Shown here: in pieces, positions 20,950 through 31,408 of the stretch
How positions within the stretch are numbered: position 1 is the stretch's first letter
Layout: the number at the start of each line of letters is the position of its first letter
Assembly (NCBI GenBank): GCA_020881915.1
Contig: JAJFPB010000003.1
Span: 3,906,001-3,970,000 of the forward strand
Direction of reading: 5' to 3'
Length of the DNA: 64,000 nt
Origin: Paramyrothecium sp. XJ0827
Taxonomy: Eukaryota; Ascomycota; Sordariomycetes; Hypocreales; Stachybotryaceae
Notes under the pieces: model-generated
What the model was told of the DNA's origin: nothing
Database searches by the model: none
Seen by the model: the letters and a program-made list of their open reading frames with translations, nothing else
Position numbers and translations under genes: made by a program

Positions 20950-23948
20950 CGTGGCGATTAGAATTGTAGTTCGGTAAAGGTCGGAGAAGGAGTATGTCGT
21001 AATTAAGAGGCGGTACTGGAGACACGGTCAGTCACATTGCTTTCTCAGGCATTTAATGTCAAGAAAAGAGATTCATGGTGGTGGGTACTCACAAATTAAC
21101 GAGAAGTGACTTAGTCCGTCTACCAAGTAAAGGGGCAAACGCGTTGAGATTAAATGCAAAGTAGAGACAAAAGAGCAGAGAAAATGGCGACAAATGTCTG
21201 GAACGAGAGACGAAAAGAAGTAGAGTTCGACGCTGGCAAGAGTAGGAAGGAGGAGGAGAGGGAAGGAGGAGTGCGGCAGGCTGATGTTATGAGGCGGCCG
21301 AAGCCGTGGGAGAAATAAGGGAGGTGGTGCAGCTTGATCCCAGACCCCGGTCCATGCGTTACCGTTCGGCTGCGATACGCAAACTCCGGCAGTGCCCAGA
21401 CAGACTAAGGCATCGTGGAGACTTGCAAGCAAGACGCAGTTTCGGGTTTAGCTCCTCAATGCTACTCTGTATGCTACCGTACATATCCGCCACCAGATCC
21501 TATGCGTTGGTACAGCGGCCAGAAACGCATGGGGTTGTGATTCTTAGGCCACTGCTTAATTTGAAGGCCGACGATGTGCGAGAGTGACGCTAAGATCAGG
21601 CCTTGGGGGTAAACTTCCTACGTGCTGTTCACCTGTGGTACCTGCTATCTGTAGGCAGGGGTATGTGTAGCATATATTGATATTCACTCAGTAGGTGATT
21701 ATGGGCGTGTTCTGGCAAGCTTTCGAAGACCGATATCAGCAGCGGGTGCATGCAACCCACCCATTATCACGGTTTTGCTGGCGTACCATAACACGATGGC
21801 GGACCCCATACATACCTTAGATAGTGTTGGAGCAAAGCTCCGCTTTCGTGGGGCTATGCTTGGGCGTGGCATCGCTCCAGACACAGTCTCATCCGATGTC
21901 TCACTCGGGGGCACCCACATGTCTTGCGAGCCTGCGGTGCGGCTACGTCTGGTCCATGCCAAAATCGTTGGGTTGGAGTGGGGAGACGGGAAGAGGAGGC
22001 GAGGCCCACGAAGGGTGGTGGTCGTGCACGGAGGTTGAACAATCTAACTGAAGCTGTACGAGCAAGCCAAGCCAAGCCAAAAGAAACAGACTTCGAGGAA
22101 CCGGAGCCAATGGTGCGCACAGCTCGGCAATCGGGCTCGTTCCTACGCCACTGGCAGCTCGTATTCGCCGTGCAGATGCAGTCAGTTACGGGATTTGGCA
22201 TGCTGTACGGGCAGGCCGGCCATCACCAACCGAGAGACATCCTGAAGGCACTGGAGGAGCACGAAAATATGCTGTTCAAGACCGGGTGGGCAAAGAGATT
22301 CCATGGACTGTGGAGGCGGCCAGACAGCATGAAGTAACGGCATTCACGGAGGGCCAGTATTGTGCTGTACGAAACAAAATTATCCATCTTCACAAGAAGT
22401 CGGCTCCATCTTCTTTGCCCCGGCCGGAGCTTCGCTGGGCAGGGGGTCGCAATAAGATGAGGGCACGGGCCAATTACCAGGACCAGGGTCCTCGGAACAA
22501 TGTGTTTCTCCCCAGGTGGTCGAATTTTTCGCACGACGACACGAAGAGATCGACAAGAAAATAGTCCAAACTGCTGTGCCTAGAACTACTTACTCAGGTT
22601 GCGGGAGCACCGAATCCCCAACAATCGAACGCAGTCCTAGCACTTTCCCCGCTACTTTACTCCAAAGAGTTCGTTGCTCAACTGCTTTTAGATTTCCTCC
22701 GGCATCGATAGACGGCCTGGACGGCCCTTACGAACCCGCCCCAGGCTTGGCTAGTGAGCACGAGACCACCTGATTGGGCTTTGCTCTCCACTCTCCTGCT
22801 ACCTTGTTTGCACATCTCGCGGCCAGCGAAGTCCGTGCTGTAGTCCCGCGCCCGATGGCAGGTGCACAGGCAGGAGGCGTCGACGCAGCTAACCTGACAG
22901 GATGAACAGCATCCATGGCCCATCCGGTGACACGTCGCTTATTGGGAGCAACGGGATGCCTTCTGTGCCTGGCCCAATGTTGGGCGACACTGGCATCAGC
23001 GAGCTACCTCAGGTAAGGTATTTAACCATACCTTGCAGGTAAGGTAAACCACCTACAGGCGATGGAGATGAAGTAATACAGGCTCATCCCTGCAAGCTGT
23101 GCCTTTGAAAGAGCCACCTAAGCTGCTTGTTTGCGCAACACATCCACAACTTTGGTCAATTTGGATGTGAATACTGCAGTTCAAGAAGTGGGCATATCTA
23201 GGATTCAATTGTGTTGGCAAAGCAGCTTTTCAACCTAGCTCAATTATAGCTACACTGCCACGTTCATGTGCTGTGGGCGTGGGTGGGTATCAATGGATCG
23301 TTCGCAGTTTCGGTAAGCATTCCTAGCAGGGAATGTTCGAGTGCAGCGCAAGATTGCAAGCCGAAGCTTTAGCCTCGTCAGCCCACTTCAATTGATTTGT
23401 TCACGATCCGGTAGTCATCCAATCACCCCACATGTGCCAATGATGACCCTGGTTGTCAACATTTGCTTCATCCAATCAGTAAGAACGGCACCGCTGGCCG
23501 CGCATTGGTCTTCGAACTAATAAGGTAGGGACTTCGGCAGGTTGGCCATGATATCGTCCCAGGTACTCTGTAAAGTAAGCAACAAACACTCGATTCGAGC
23601 TTCCAGGTCAACAACAACAGCACCACCAACAATACACGATAACAAACTGGTTCAATCTTCCTTCTCTTTCTCCATTCTTGACCCTGGAACCAAGAATCGA
23701 TCGAGTTTGCCCGCTTTTTCCATTTAAGCATCATTCCAGAAGCTGCGCAAAAAGTTGGGATGAACAAGCGGCCCTACTGCCAGCGTGTTAAGCTCCATTG
23801 GTAATCCTCTACGTCACGACCGTTTTTCACCCAGCATTCCGAACCCCCTTCTGTCTCCAGCGTGAAACAGCTCCAGCTTAGCTGCGCAGCGCCCAAACTG
23901 AGACTGCCGAAACACGCATGCGCTCTGGTAACCGTCGCTCCTGTCTGA
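20950..23948. other. Three-kilobase gene-poor region
   Basis: Upstream region of the GPI-protein gene (to about 21450), then about 2 kb with no convincing gene, then the leader region of the PX gene. An imperfect inverted arrangement of GGTAAGGTA/TACCTT lies at 23012-23047. A CAACAACAACAGCACCACCAAC tract at 23608-23631 looks like a 5' leader. Frames such as 21924-22337 plus have no conserved features. A relic gene or long non-coding transcript cannot be excluded. Confidence 0.45.
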
Positions 23949-24770
23949 ATGGCGTCGGCCGTAGATCGGGACAATGCCCCTCACAGCTTGAATGGCGCAC
24001 CATCACCAACAGCGTCTTTCAGCACCGCCTACGAACAAGCACCACCACGCACCACTGCCAATGGCAAATCATTGCACCTGAATCTCGACGAAGGGCGGCA
24101 GAGCGAGAGCAGTGACGAAGCACCGCTCCATACCGCCTCTTCAACACTCACCTCGAGCTCCATCGGCTCGCCTCCGTACTGGCTTAGTTCCTCGTCGCGA
24201 AGCCACCAGCGAACGATATCGACCATGTCGGCCGAGTCCGTCCTCCCTACGGGCGCGATAACGCTGCGCGACAACGATACAAGCGAGCACAACGATCGCA
24301 ACAGCGCATGCTGGGCGAAAAGCGTCGAAATAGCAGATTACACAGTAGTCAACGGCGCTCCTACCAATGTTGGGGCCTTTGTGGTCTGGAACATCCGCGT
24401 CGAAACCTTGACCGTACGATGCTACAACGTCCTTTGGATGCCTTTACGACTGAGCTAATAATGCGCATTAGGGCAGCTTCATGAACATCCGCAAGCGCTA
24501 TTCTGAATTCGACGATTTTCGACGACAGCTCGTCCAATCGTTCCCTAACTCCGAGGCTGCCGTGCCCGCGTTGCCACCGAAGAGTGTTATCTCGAGGTTC
24601 CGTCCCAAGTTCCTGGAGAAGAGACGTGCGGGACTACAATATTTTCTCAAGTGCGTCGCCATTTCGGTATCTAACGATGACAAGCAGCTGACATCTTTCA
24701 CTGCAGCTGTATTCTACTTAATCCGGAGTTCTCCGGCTCACCGGTGCTAAAGGACTTCCTTTTCGCATGA
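23949..24770 (+). CDS. PX-domain endosomal protein (YPT35-like)
   Basis: Three exons (23949-24413, 24472-24650, 24707-24770) with introns of 58 and 56 bp encode 235 residues. A Ser/Thr-rich disordered N-terminus of about 115 residues leads a C-terminal PX domain (about 118-233). The domain shows the phosphoinositide-binding hallmark RKRYSEFDDFRRQL, the proline-rich loop around PALPPKS, and RFRPKFLEKRRAGLQYFL. The last exon completes the final helix (CILLNPEFSGSPVLKDFLF) and ends the protein directly after the domain. Such short PX-only proteins resemble yeast Ypt35, which binds PI3P on endosomes and vacuoles and recruits Vps13 through an N-terminal PxP motif. A short P-S-P occurs near residue 20, but its equivalence is not shown. 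Confidence 0.85.
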
Positions 24771-25659
24771 TCAACAGCCACCGCTACTGCACCACCAGTT
24801 CGCTTGCCAGATGACCCGGAATACGACCGAACTGGTCGAATGTCTACCTGCAACGGGCAGGAAGACGAGAAGAACGGACAAACAGAATAGACAACGTGGA
24901 GTCCTAATTAAACCCCCGATTTCTAACAAGGCCACCGTTTTGCGGCTTTGTTTGTTTTGGATTCAACTCTAGGCGCAGCAACGGCCTGGTCCGTTTCGCA
25001 TCGCCCTTAATCCACGTCAGCTCTCCGCAAATCGCCTCGCCCTACCAAAGGCTGGGCATTTTTGGAGGTACGAGAGCACCAATGACATTCCGTGCGCCAC
25101 CATGAGCGAACACGCTCTCTCGGCACGAGGATGCCGAAACTGATCTAATAACTGGCGCTCAGCCCTGCCACTGAATTGCGAGTCTCCGCAATTCGACACG
25201 CAAAACATGCGTTCAAGTCCGCCTCATAAGCCTTATAAGCGGCTGACACGCTCTTTTCTTCAAGGGTTCTCTCTTCTTGATCGAGCTTATTGCAGCTAGG
25301 CAACAAAAAAACGGATCCTACCCGGTCTCGGTTATAAGTTTCCTGGCACTTCAGCACTACTAACCTTAAGACACGCGGGGTTGTCCTGTCAGCCGGAACT
25401 TTACGCATGGTCAGATTCCAATCCGAGCTGAAGCTTACGGGTACTTTAAAGCTCCCTGGTGGCTCATTCTTCACCTGAACAACCTGCGATACAGCTACGT
25501 CGACATTGCATGGCTTGCAAGAGCTATCGAAATCAAGTTTTGGCACGCTAGTTGGTACCTGGAGTCACAAGGAGCCCCGCCACGGCCAATTGCCGACCAG
25601 TTCGTGCCAGCATTCCGCTGCAGTACTAATACCCTAGATCTGGCCGTCGCCGGTTCATC
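24771..25659. other. Intergenic, no gene recognised
   Basis: The region lies between the PX gene and the IQ-motif gene. A 133-residue minus-strand frame (25145-25546) begins with GTG rather than ATG and has no domain, so it is not called. The promoter and 5' leader of the IQ-motif gene should be here. Confidence 0.5.
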
Positions 25660-27363
25660 ATGTCCCTACATGGCGTCATTACCAGTCCCCCGCCAACCAA
25701 ATCATTGGAATACATGGCGTCCTTGAAACCTCCGTCGCCCGAGAATTTTGAGCGCATCGCTCTGATTCAAGAACAGAATGAGATTGAGAACAAGCAGCGG
25801 GCGAAGGCGCAGCGGCGCAAGTCGGCGCAAGCTCGGCGGTCGCATTCGCCTTCCGTCAACTCGGCCGACGAGCGGCTGGAGGCTGCGCGAGTAATCCAGA
25901 AAACATTCCGAGGGTATCGCGCAAGGCGAGAAATGAAAGGATTTAGTCTAGATCCGAGCACGAGATGGGTCACGGCTATTCGAGAAGCGCAGTTTCGCGA
26001 GTCCACGAGACCCCGCGCGAGGCTTAGACCCGAAGGAGAGTCGCACGACGAGGTAGAACCAGAAACGTCACACAACCATGCGTCAAGCGCACGCCAAAAA
26101 TGGAAAAAGGTCAGCATGGTTGCGCGACGCGCTGGTCACGACGATCTACTCTCCGACTCATCATCATCGTCTTCTGATGATGACGAGCATGTTTCGCCAG
26201 AAGAACGAGCGAAGGCAGCAGAATTGCGAGAGCAGGCGTACTCGAAGCGGAAGCACGAGGCCCGCATGATGGGACTACAATACTTCCTAGAAATGGTCGA
26301 CCTGAAGCATCGATACGGAAGTAACCTGCGCATATACCACGAAGAATGGAAGAAGTCCGACACCAATGAGAACTTCTTCTACTGGTTGGATTATGGTGAG
26401 GGCAGATATGTTGAGACTGAGGCATGCCCCCGAGACAGGTTGGAGAGGGAGCAAGTGCGTTATCTTTCGCGCGAGGAACGTCAATACTACCTCGCGAGCG
26501 TCGATTCCGAAGGCAGACTCTGCTGGGCAAAAAACGGAGTGCGCATTGACACGACAGAGCAATACAAGGACAGCATCCATGGTATTGTCCCATCCGACGA
26601 TCCAACCCCCGCTTTCAACCCTGCCGCCGTGTCGCCAGAAGACGCCCAAAGCGAAGACGGTTCCGATTCATCTCTCGAATCGATACGAGAAGCGGATCGT
26701 GCTGCCAAATACACCGGTTCTGATATAAACGAAGGCAAAGGCATGAAGAAGATTACACACATGTCGGCATCAACTATCTTGAACAAGCTGCTGCGCAAGT
26801 CGGTTAAGAAAAACACCTGGATCTTTGTGGCCGATACGTCGTTCCGCCTGTACGTCGGTATCAAAAATTCAGGTGCCTTCCAGCATTCTTCATTCCTCCA
26901 GGGCAGCCGCATATCTGCCGCCGGCTTGATCAAAATCAAGAACGGGCGGCTGACCTCGCTTTCGCCCCTGAGCGGCCACTATCGCCCCCCAGTGGCTAAC
27001 TTCCGCGCGTTCGTGCATAGCCTCAAGGAGGCTGGGGTCGACATGCATCGCGTAACCATCAGCAAAAGCTACACGGTACTCGTTGGCTTGGAAGCATACG
27101 TCAAGACGCGGCGGAAAGGCAAGGATTTGATGGGCAAACTGGTCCACCGCCGAGACAAGATCATCGCACCTGAGGAGGTCAAGAGGAAGGAGGAGGAGGC
27201 CAAGGACACGAGCGAGAGCGCGGAAAAGGAGCGGCGCTTTTTGGAAGAGAAGCAACGGGAAGAAGAAGCAGAACGCGATGAGAACCGCGCCACAATCAAG
27301 TTGATGCAGAAGCTCAAGGCGGTACCAAATGAGCCAAAGGGTCAAAGGGACGAAGCTCACTAG
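25660..27363 (+). CDS. IQ-motif protein, IQM-like
   Basis: A single exon encodes 567 residues from an ATG at 25660. One IQ calmodulin-binding motif is clear at about residues 76-96 (VIQKTFRGYRARREM). A serine/aspartate-rich linker at about 160-180 (a run of SSSSSS-DDD) precedes the large conserved region. That region contains MGLQYFLEMVDLKHRYGSNL, NFFYWLDYGEGR, YLSREERQYYLASV and, near residue 390, NTWIFVADTSFRLYVGIKNSGAFQHSSFL with a GLIKIKNGRL-LSGHYRPP block. These are the features of IQM-type proteins shared by plants and fungi, believed to bind Ca2+-free calmodulin. The C-terminal 70 residues are a charged coiled coil rich in Lys and Glu. Cellular role in fungi is unclear. It converges on the uncharacterised gene at 27810-29222. 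Confidence 0.85.
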   Translation: MSLHGVITSPPPTKSLEYMASLKPPSPENFERIALIQEQNEIENKQRAKAQRRKSAQARRSHSPSVNSADERLEAARVIQKTFRGYRARREMKGFSLDPSTRWVTAIREAQFRESTRPRARLRPEGESHDEVEPETSHNHASSARQKWKKVSMVARRAGHDDLLSDSSSSSSDDDEHVSPEERAKAAELREQAYSKRKHEARMMGLQYFLEMVDLKHRYGSNLRIYHEEWKKSDTNENFFYWLDYGEGRYVETEACPRDRLEREQVRYLSREERQYYLASVDSEGRLCWAKNGVRIDTTEQYKDSIHGIVPSDDPTPAFNPAAVSPEDAQSEDGSDSSLESIREADRAAKYTGSDINEGKGMKKITHMSASTILNKLLRKSVKKNTWIFVADTSFRLYVGIKNSGAFQHSSFLQGSRISAAGLIKIKNGRLTSLSPLSGHYRPPVANFRAFVHSLKEAGVDMHRVTISKSYTVLVGLEAYVKTRRKGKDLMGKLVHRRDKIIAPEEVKRKEEEAKDTSESAEKERRFLEEKQREEEAERDENRATIKLMQKLKAVPNEPKGQRDEAH

Positions 27364-27809
27364 AAAGACCTTGGCTGTGAGGTAGCCTGCCTCATACATG
27401 GCTATTGCTTTGTGCATCCTTCGACTTTTATTCGAGAAATCCTCGATTCATCGTCGATTGTTCGTCGAATGTCCTTCGGAATTCTTCGTCACTCTCACGT
27501 TTTCACTTGCTTAGAACAGCGTCATGCCTACACACTATACCCCAACTTTAATAGCTATAACGTAGTATTGGACTATTGGACCATTTCTATCATGTCCGTA
27601 CTTTTGTAATGTTGTCTATTTGCTGAACTACTTGTTAAATCAACAGTGCATTTCAACGGCCACGCTCTATTGCCTCACGGCATCACGTACGATGTGCTGC
27701 TGCCAGGATCTTTTTCTTTTGAGGCATACCCCGATTCGTCAATCCCTTGTGAACTCCAGCTTCCCAGTGTTTTGAGTTGTGAACTCGCGCAACATAGTCT
27801 TGCCAGCAC
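27364..27809. other. Convergent 3' intergenic region
   Basis: A 446-bp spacer between two convergent stop codons (27361-27363 plus and 27810-27812 minus). It is AT-rich around 27500-27650, as expected for polyadenylation regions. No gene was seen. Confidence 0.5.
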
Positions 27810-29222
27810 CTACTCTGTGGTGGGTGCCAACCATGGAAACGCATTTCGATTCTCACTGATCCAAAGATCGACTTCTGCCCTGGTGAAAGGGAAAATCTTG
27901 ATTCGATCAGCAATATGTGTTGTCAAGAAGGTTTCTCCTTCCTCTTCTCCAGAAAAGACAAATTGGACGGCTGGTGTTGCACCATTCGCTCCTTCCACCT
28001 TGAGAACATGGGTTTCCGATACTTGCTCCCATCCTGTCAAACGACTGAAAACGTGATTGGGCTTCCGCGAAATGGTTCCAATTATCAGAGTTGCAGCACG
28101 ATATTTTCGAAGGGAACCTTTCAGTAGCTTTCCAGAGCGGCTGAGCCAGATGAGCTCCTTCCATTCAGCACTAGGCCAGTGGATCCGCTGGATATCAGGT
28201 TCGTTCATTGTCTCGATGGCGGCGTTGGGAATAGCAATTGTGACAATGACGACAGATTCCGCGGTTGCTCTTCGTTTCGCATATGCTGCGTAGTATTGTG
28301 CAACCTTGAAGTCGGCCGTGAAGTAGAACATCGCATGTCTTCCGCTGAAGTCAGAAGGTGGTGCGCTCAGCAGAGTTTCAATATTCTGGAGCCTGCCATC
28401 CCCGTCAAGCAGACCTCCGACACGAGCCTGGTCGAGACCCTTGTACAAAACTGTGTAGCCAGGAGCATTTCGAGCGGCTACCGCCCTCTCAGAATTCAGA
28501 GTATCGATTTGAATGCTTGTGGTGCTACCTCTTTGCAAGCCTGAGACGGATGGAGAGCCACCTCCTGGGGGGGGCAGAGAACTTTCGCCTGAAGCACCAG
28601 GTCGAGAAATAGCACGACGAAGACTCTTCTCTCGCTCGAATGATGCGGCCTGGATCTCCTGGAGGCCAGCAAAACGCATCTCAACAGTATCTTTGCTCCA
28701 AAACGCGCATGAGTTGCTGAGACGCAAGTACTTGAAAAGTGGATCAAGGATAGCTACTTGAAGTTCGTTGCTAAGGCCGAAAGTTCGCATGCAGTTTGTC
28801 CATTCCGCATCGTTGTCACTCCAAGTATCGACAGCAGTTTCGAAGGGTCCGGTGATGAACTCGAGGAAAGTCATCTGAAGCCCCCCATCATCAGGGTCTA
28901 TTTCTCTCCTTGGACTCTCATAGGGCCAGTTTGACCATGTGTTCCATAAATCGATCGCTTTCTGCTCGGTGAATCCGACGTGTTTGAGAGTTTGAAATGA
29001 GATAAGATGGTCTGGTATCTCAACAAAAGCATCCCTTGCTGCCTGGGATTGGATAGGAATATTGAGAGGTATGTCCTTGTTCTCCTCATCGCTAGAACGG
29101 TTCAGCCTGCGTTTATGGATACGCCGGGTACCAGATATGCTTTCTCTAGCAACGAGACCCTGGTTCTGGAGTGCCGTGGCGTCCAGCGGCGCAAGAATCT
29201 GGTTCGAAACGTCCGAGGACAT
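27810..29222 (-). CDS. Uncharacterised protein, possible ADP-ribosyltransferase-like C-terminal region
   Basis: One intron-free frame encodes 470 residues from an ATG at 29222. I do not recognise the family with confidence. Residues 1-60 are basic/disordered. Residues 65-205 are a helical module (HVGFTEQKAIDLWNTW, LEFITGPFETAVDTW, FGLSNELQVAILDP). A Pro/Gly/Ser linker spans about 205-235. Residues 250-445 are alpha/beta with VLYKGLD (260-262 YKG), HAMFYFTADFKVAQYYAAYA (299-302 FYFT), VVIVTIAIP and AEWKELIWLSR (352-356). The order Y-[HRK]-G, F-Y-x-T with a following A-x-x-Y helix, and a later W-x-E resembles the ADP-ribosyltransferase/DUF3990 layout. The usual His or Arg in the first motif is Lys here, so activity is doubtful. 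Divergent neighbour: a NADAR protein. Confidence 0.6.
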   Translation of the reverse strand: MSSDVSNQILAPLDATALQNQGLVARESISGTRRIHKRRLNRSSDEENKDIPLNIPIQSQAARDAFVEIPDHLISFQTLKHVGFTEQKAIDLWNTWSNWPYESPRREIDPDDGGLQMTFLEFITGPFETAVDTWSDNDAEWTNCMRTFGLSNELQVAILDPLFKYLRLSNSCAFWSKDTVEMRFAGLQEIQAASFEREKSLRRAISRPGASGESSLPPPGGGSPSVSGLQRGSTTSIQIDTLNSERAVAARNAPGYTVLYKGLDQARVGGLLDGDGRLQNIETLLSAPPSDFSGRHAMFYFTADFKVAQYYAAYAKRRATAESVVIVTIAIPNAAIETMNEPDIQRIHWPSAEWKELIWLSRSGKLLKGSLRKYRAATLIIGTISRKPNHVFSRLTGWEQVSETHVLKVEGANGATPAVQFVFSGEEEGETFLTTHIADRIKIFPFTRAEVDLWISENRNAFPWLAPTTE

Positions 29223-30197
29223 GGTGTTGAGCGTGCCACCAAAGGGGCGACGGGCGAGAGTGGTGAATGAAAGGAAGTAATGTGTTTTGGAAAGTTGAAA
29301 AGAATCCGAGAGGTCTTTGTAAAGTCAGAGCGGATCAAGGCAGTGCGGAGAGCTGATTTGACGTTGGTAGGTTTCTGCTTTTGTAAGGGAGTCTGCCTTC
29401 ACACGTCAGACGCTCGTCTGTTTGTTTGCTTGGCTCAAATAGGCCACGACTTGGTTGTGGTCGTTCTATTGTTCTTGCAACGACAATAGCGATGATTCCG
29501 TGGTGCATGATCTATGCAGGTTTTCTACCATTCGTTCGCATCTCTCGTTTGCTACGTGCGGAGTAAGTATAAACGAACATAGTGGAATCAGTGTGGGAGT
29601 CCGTGAACGCGGACCAGCAGCCTGGGCAGGTGACTGACAGCTGGTAAGGCAAAGTTTGTCGGCAGGCGTTGCAGTAAAAGATAACTTTTTTTACGATCAG
29701 ATTCTGGCTGTGACTCATAATCTTCCTGAACTGCAGAGAATTTATTCAGCACCACAACCTCGTTGCCCGTGATGCATCTCAATATCCGCACTTGTTCCTC
29801 GAAGTGTAACGACTAAAGTGTCAATTTTGGAACAGATTTGGGCGTGAATTCCTTCTCCAAGTCGGATAAGGTAGGTGAGGTAGGTGCCTAGAAGGGATCC
29901 GGTGATAGGACAATAACTTGACGAGCTTGAGGCTGGATCCGATGTCAACTACCTTATCGTTGGAAGGGGTTGCCGCATTAAGCTTTCTGATATTTGCACC
30001 AAGGAATGAATAATAATAAGGTACCTAAACATTATCAGTCCCTTGTTAATCTATTTAATACCTCCGCAGAGTCCATCCTGACCAAGCCCTTGTGCCTGAC
30101 ATTCTGATCACTTGTGGGACACATCCAGCGGCAAGATACACTCTTCATTTCGAGGAAAGAAGCTATCGAACGGAGATTCACTGTCAAAAAGATATAC
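29223..30197. promoter_or_regulatory. Divergent promoter region of the uncharacterised/NADAR pair
   Basis: A 975-bp region between two divergent start codons. It contains a G-rich AAGGTAGGTGAGGTAGGTGC stretch at 29869-29888 and an AAGGTACC element near 30019, related to motifs seen in other intergenic regions here. No RNA gene or coding frame was recognised. Confidence 0.5.
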
Positions 30198-30911
30198 ATG
30201 ACGACTTTCAGAAAAGTGAAACAGGAGAAAGCACTGATGCTGCCGCGAAGGCCACGATCTAGCGAAAATCTAGCGGGAACAACACTGCAATGTGAGGAGG
30301 CCGAACTAGAGCCCCTCTTCTTCTATATGCCCGACGCAAACTTCGGTGAACTCTGTCAATGGTATCCTTCGGAGTTCACTGTCTGCAACAAAGAAATATC
30401 AGACCTTATCGGTCACACTATCGGTGATCCGACCACCAAGATCACTTTCAACTGCGCCGAACAGTTCATGATGTTCTGCAAGGCAGCTCGGTTCAATGAC
30501 ACACCACGCCAAGCGCTCATCATGGACACAAAGAGCCCAAAGGAGCAGAAGCGACTAGGAAAGCTTACCGTCGGATTCACGGACGATATCTGGGATGAGG
30601 TCAAGAGCCAGGTCGTCGAAGCCGGCAACATGGCCAAGTTTGGCCAGAATATCCATCTTCAGCGCAAACTTCTCAGCACCGGTGACCGGCTACTCTGTGA
30701 AGCGGCATCACGAGACCGGATCTGGGGGATTGGATACACTGCGAAGCATGCGATGAGCCATAGGAAACATTGGGGGGAGAATCGTTTGGGCCAGGCGTTG
30801 ATGGCTGTGCGAAGCCGGCTGAGGGAGATGGAGGACGAAGCAAGTGTGTATCGAAGCTGGGATCGGGCAAAAGGGGTAAATAAGGGAGATCCTGCGCTTT
30901 CAAACTCTTGA
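30198..30911 (+). CDS. NADAR-domain protein (YbiA/RibX family)
   Basis: A single exon encodes 237 residues from ATG 30198 (MTTFRKVKQ); the frame is open to 30114 but without an earlier ATG. After a basic lead of about 35 residues, the NADAR fold runs from LEPLFFYMPDANFGELCQWY to the C-terminal NRLGQALMAVRSRL. Diagnostic residues include Glu98 in CAEQFMMFCKA, the NMAKFGQNIHLQRKLLSTGD block and DRIWGIGY. Family members hydrolyse N-glycosidic bonds in riboflavin intermediates, and several remove ADP-ribose from guanine in DNA or RNA. The start lies 975 bp from that of the divergent uncharacterised gene, so the two may share a promoter. Fungal NADAR proteins are mostly uncharacterised; cytosolic or nuclear location is likely as no targeting signal is seen. 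Confidence 0.87.
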   Translation: MTTFRKVKQEKALMLPRRPRSSENLAGTTLQCEEAELEPLFFYMPDANFGELCQWYPSEFTVCNKEISDLIGHTIGDPTTKITFNCAEQFMMFCKAARFNDTPRQALIMDTKSPKEQKRLGKLTVGFTDDIWDEVKSQVVEAGNMAKFGQNIHLQRKLLSTGDRLLCEAASRDRIWGIGYTAKHAMSHRKHWGENRLGQALMAVRSRLREMEDEASVYRSWDRAKGVNKGDPALSNS

Positions 30912-31408
30912 TAAGATTTCTCAGTGTAGGTCCGACGGATGAGCAATGTTCACGAACTATCTAGACGACAAAGTTGCGCTTATAATGATGATGGTGTTGA
31001 TTCAGGACGGAGGTGTAACGTTACGGTATTGCACGGGAGCCGTACTGGGCGCTTTGCTGTGACCTTGAGAGCCCCCAGAAACCCCTAAAAAGGCTTGTGC
31101 CCCAGGGGTGCATCCCCCCGCAGGCACGCTATAATTTCAACGGAAACCGCTGAAATTTCCACTGTAACGCGGCAAGCCAGCCCGTATCCAAAATCAACAA
31201 TCCAGAAAGGTCAACGCGCACTGAGTCCGTGTCCGCGATCTGAGGGGGCAAGTACATTATTATCGGGTCGGTCGCACCCGGGGGCCAGCTGGGGAATCGA
31301 ACGGCCTCGCAAAAACATCATCGAAAAAAATCCCATCGGTCGCCAGGACAAACCACATATTCGGATCGCCGGTTGGAGAAACCATGCCAGGTCTCTTTTC
31401 CATCGCCA
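30912..31408. promoter_or_regulatory. Intergenic and leader of the SAS4 gene, with overlapping uORF
   Basis: A 19-codon upstream ORF starts at 31384 (context ACCATGC) and stops at 31441-31443, overlapping the presumed SAS4 start at 31409 in another frame. The main start has a C at -3, a weaker context than the A at -3 of the uORF. No other gene was seen. Confidence 0.5.

Noticed and set aside
25145..25546. 133-residue minus-strand frame upstream of the IQ-motif gene
   Set aside because: Starts at GTG rather than ATG, no family resemblance, and occupies the expected promoter of the IQ-motif gene.
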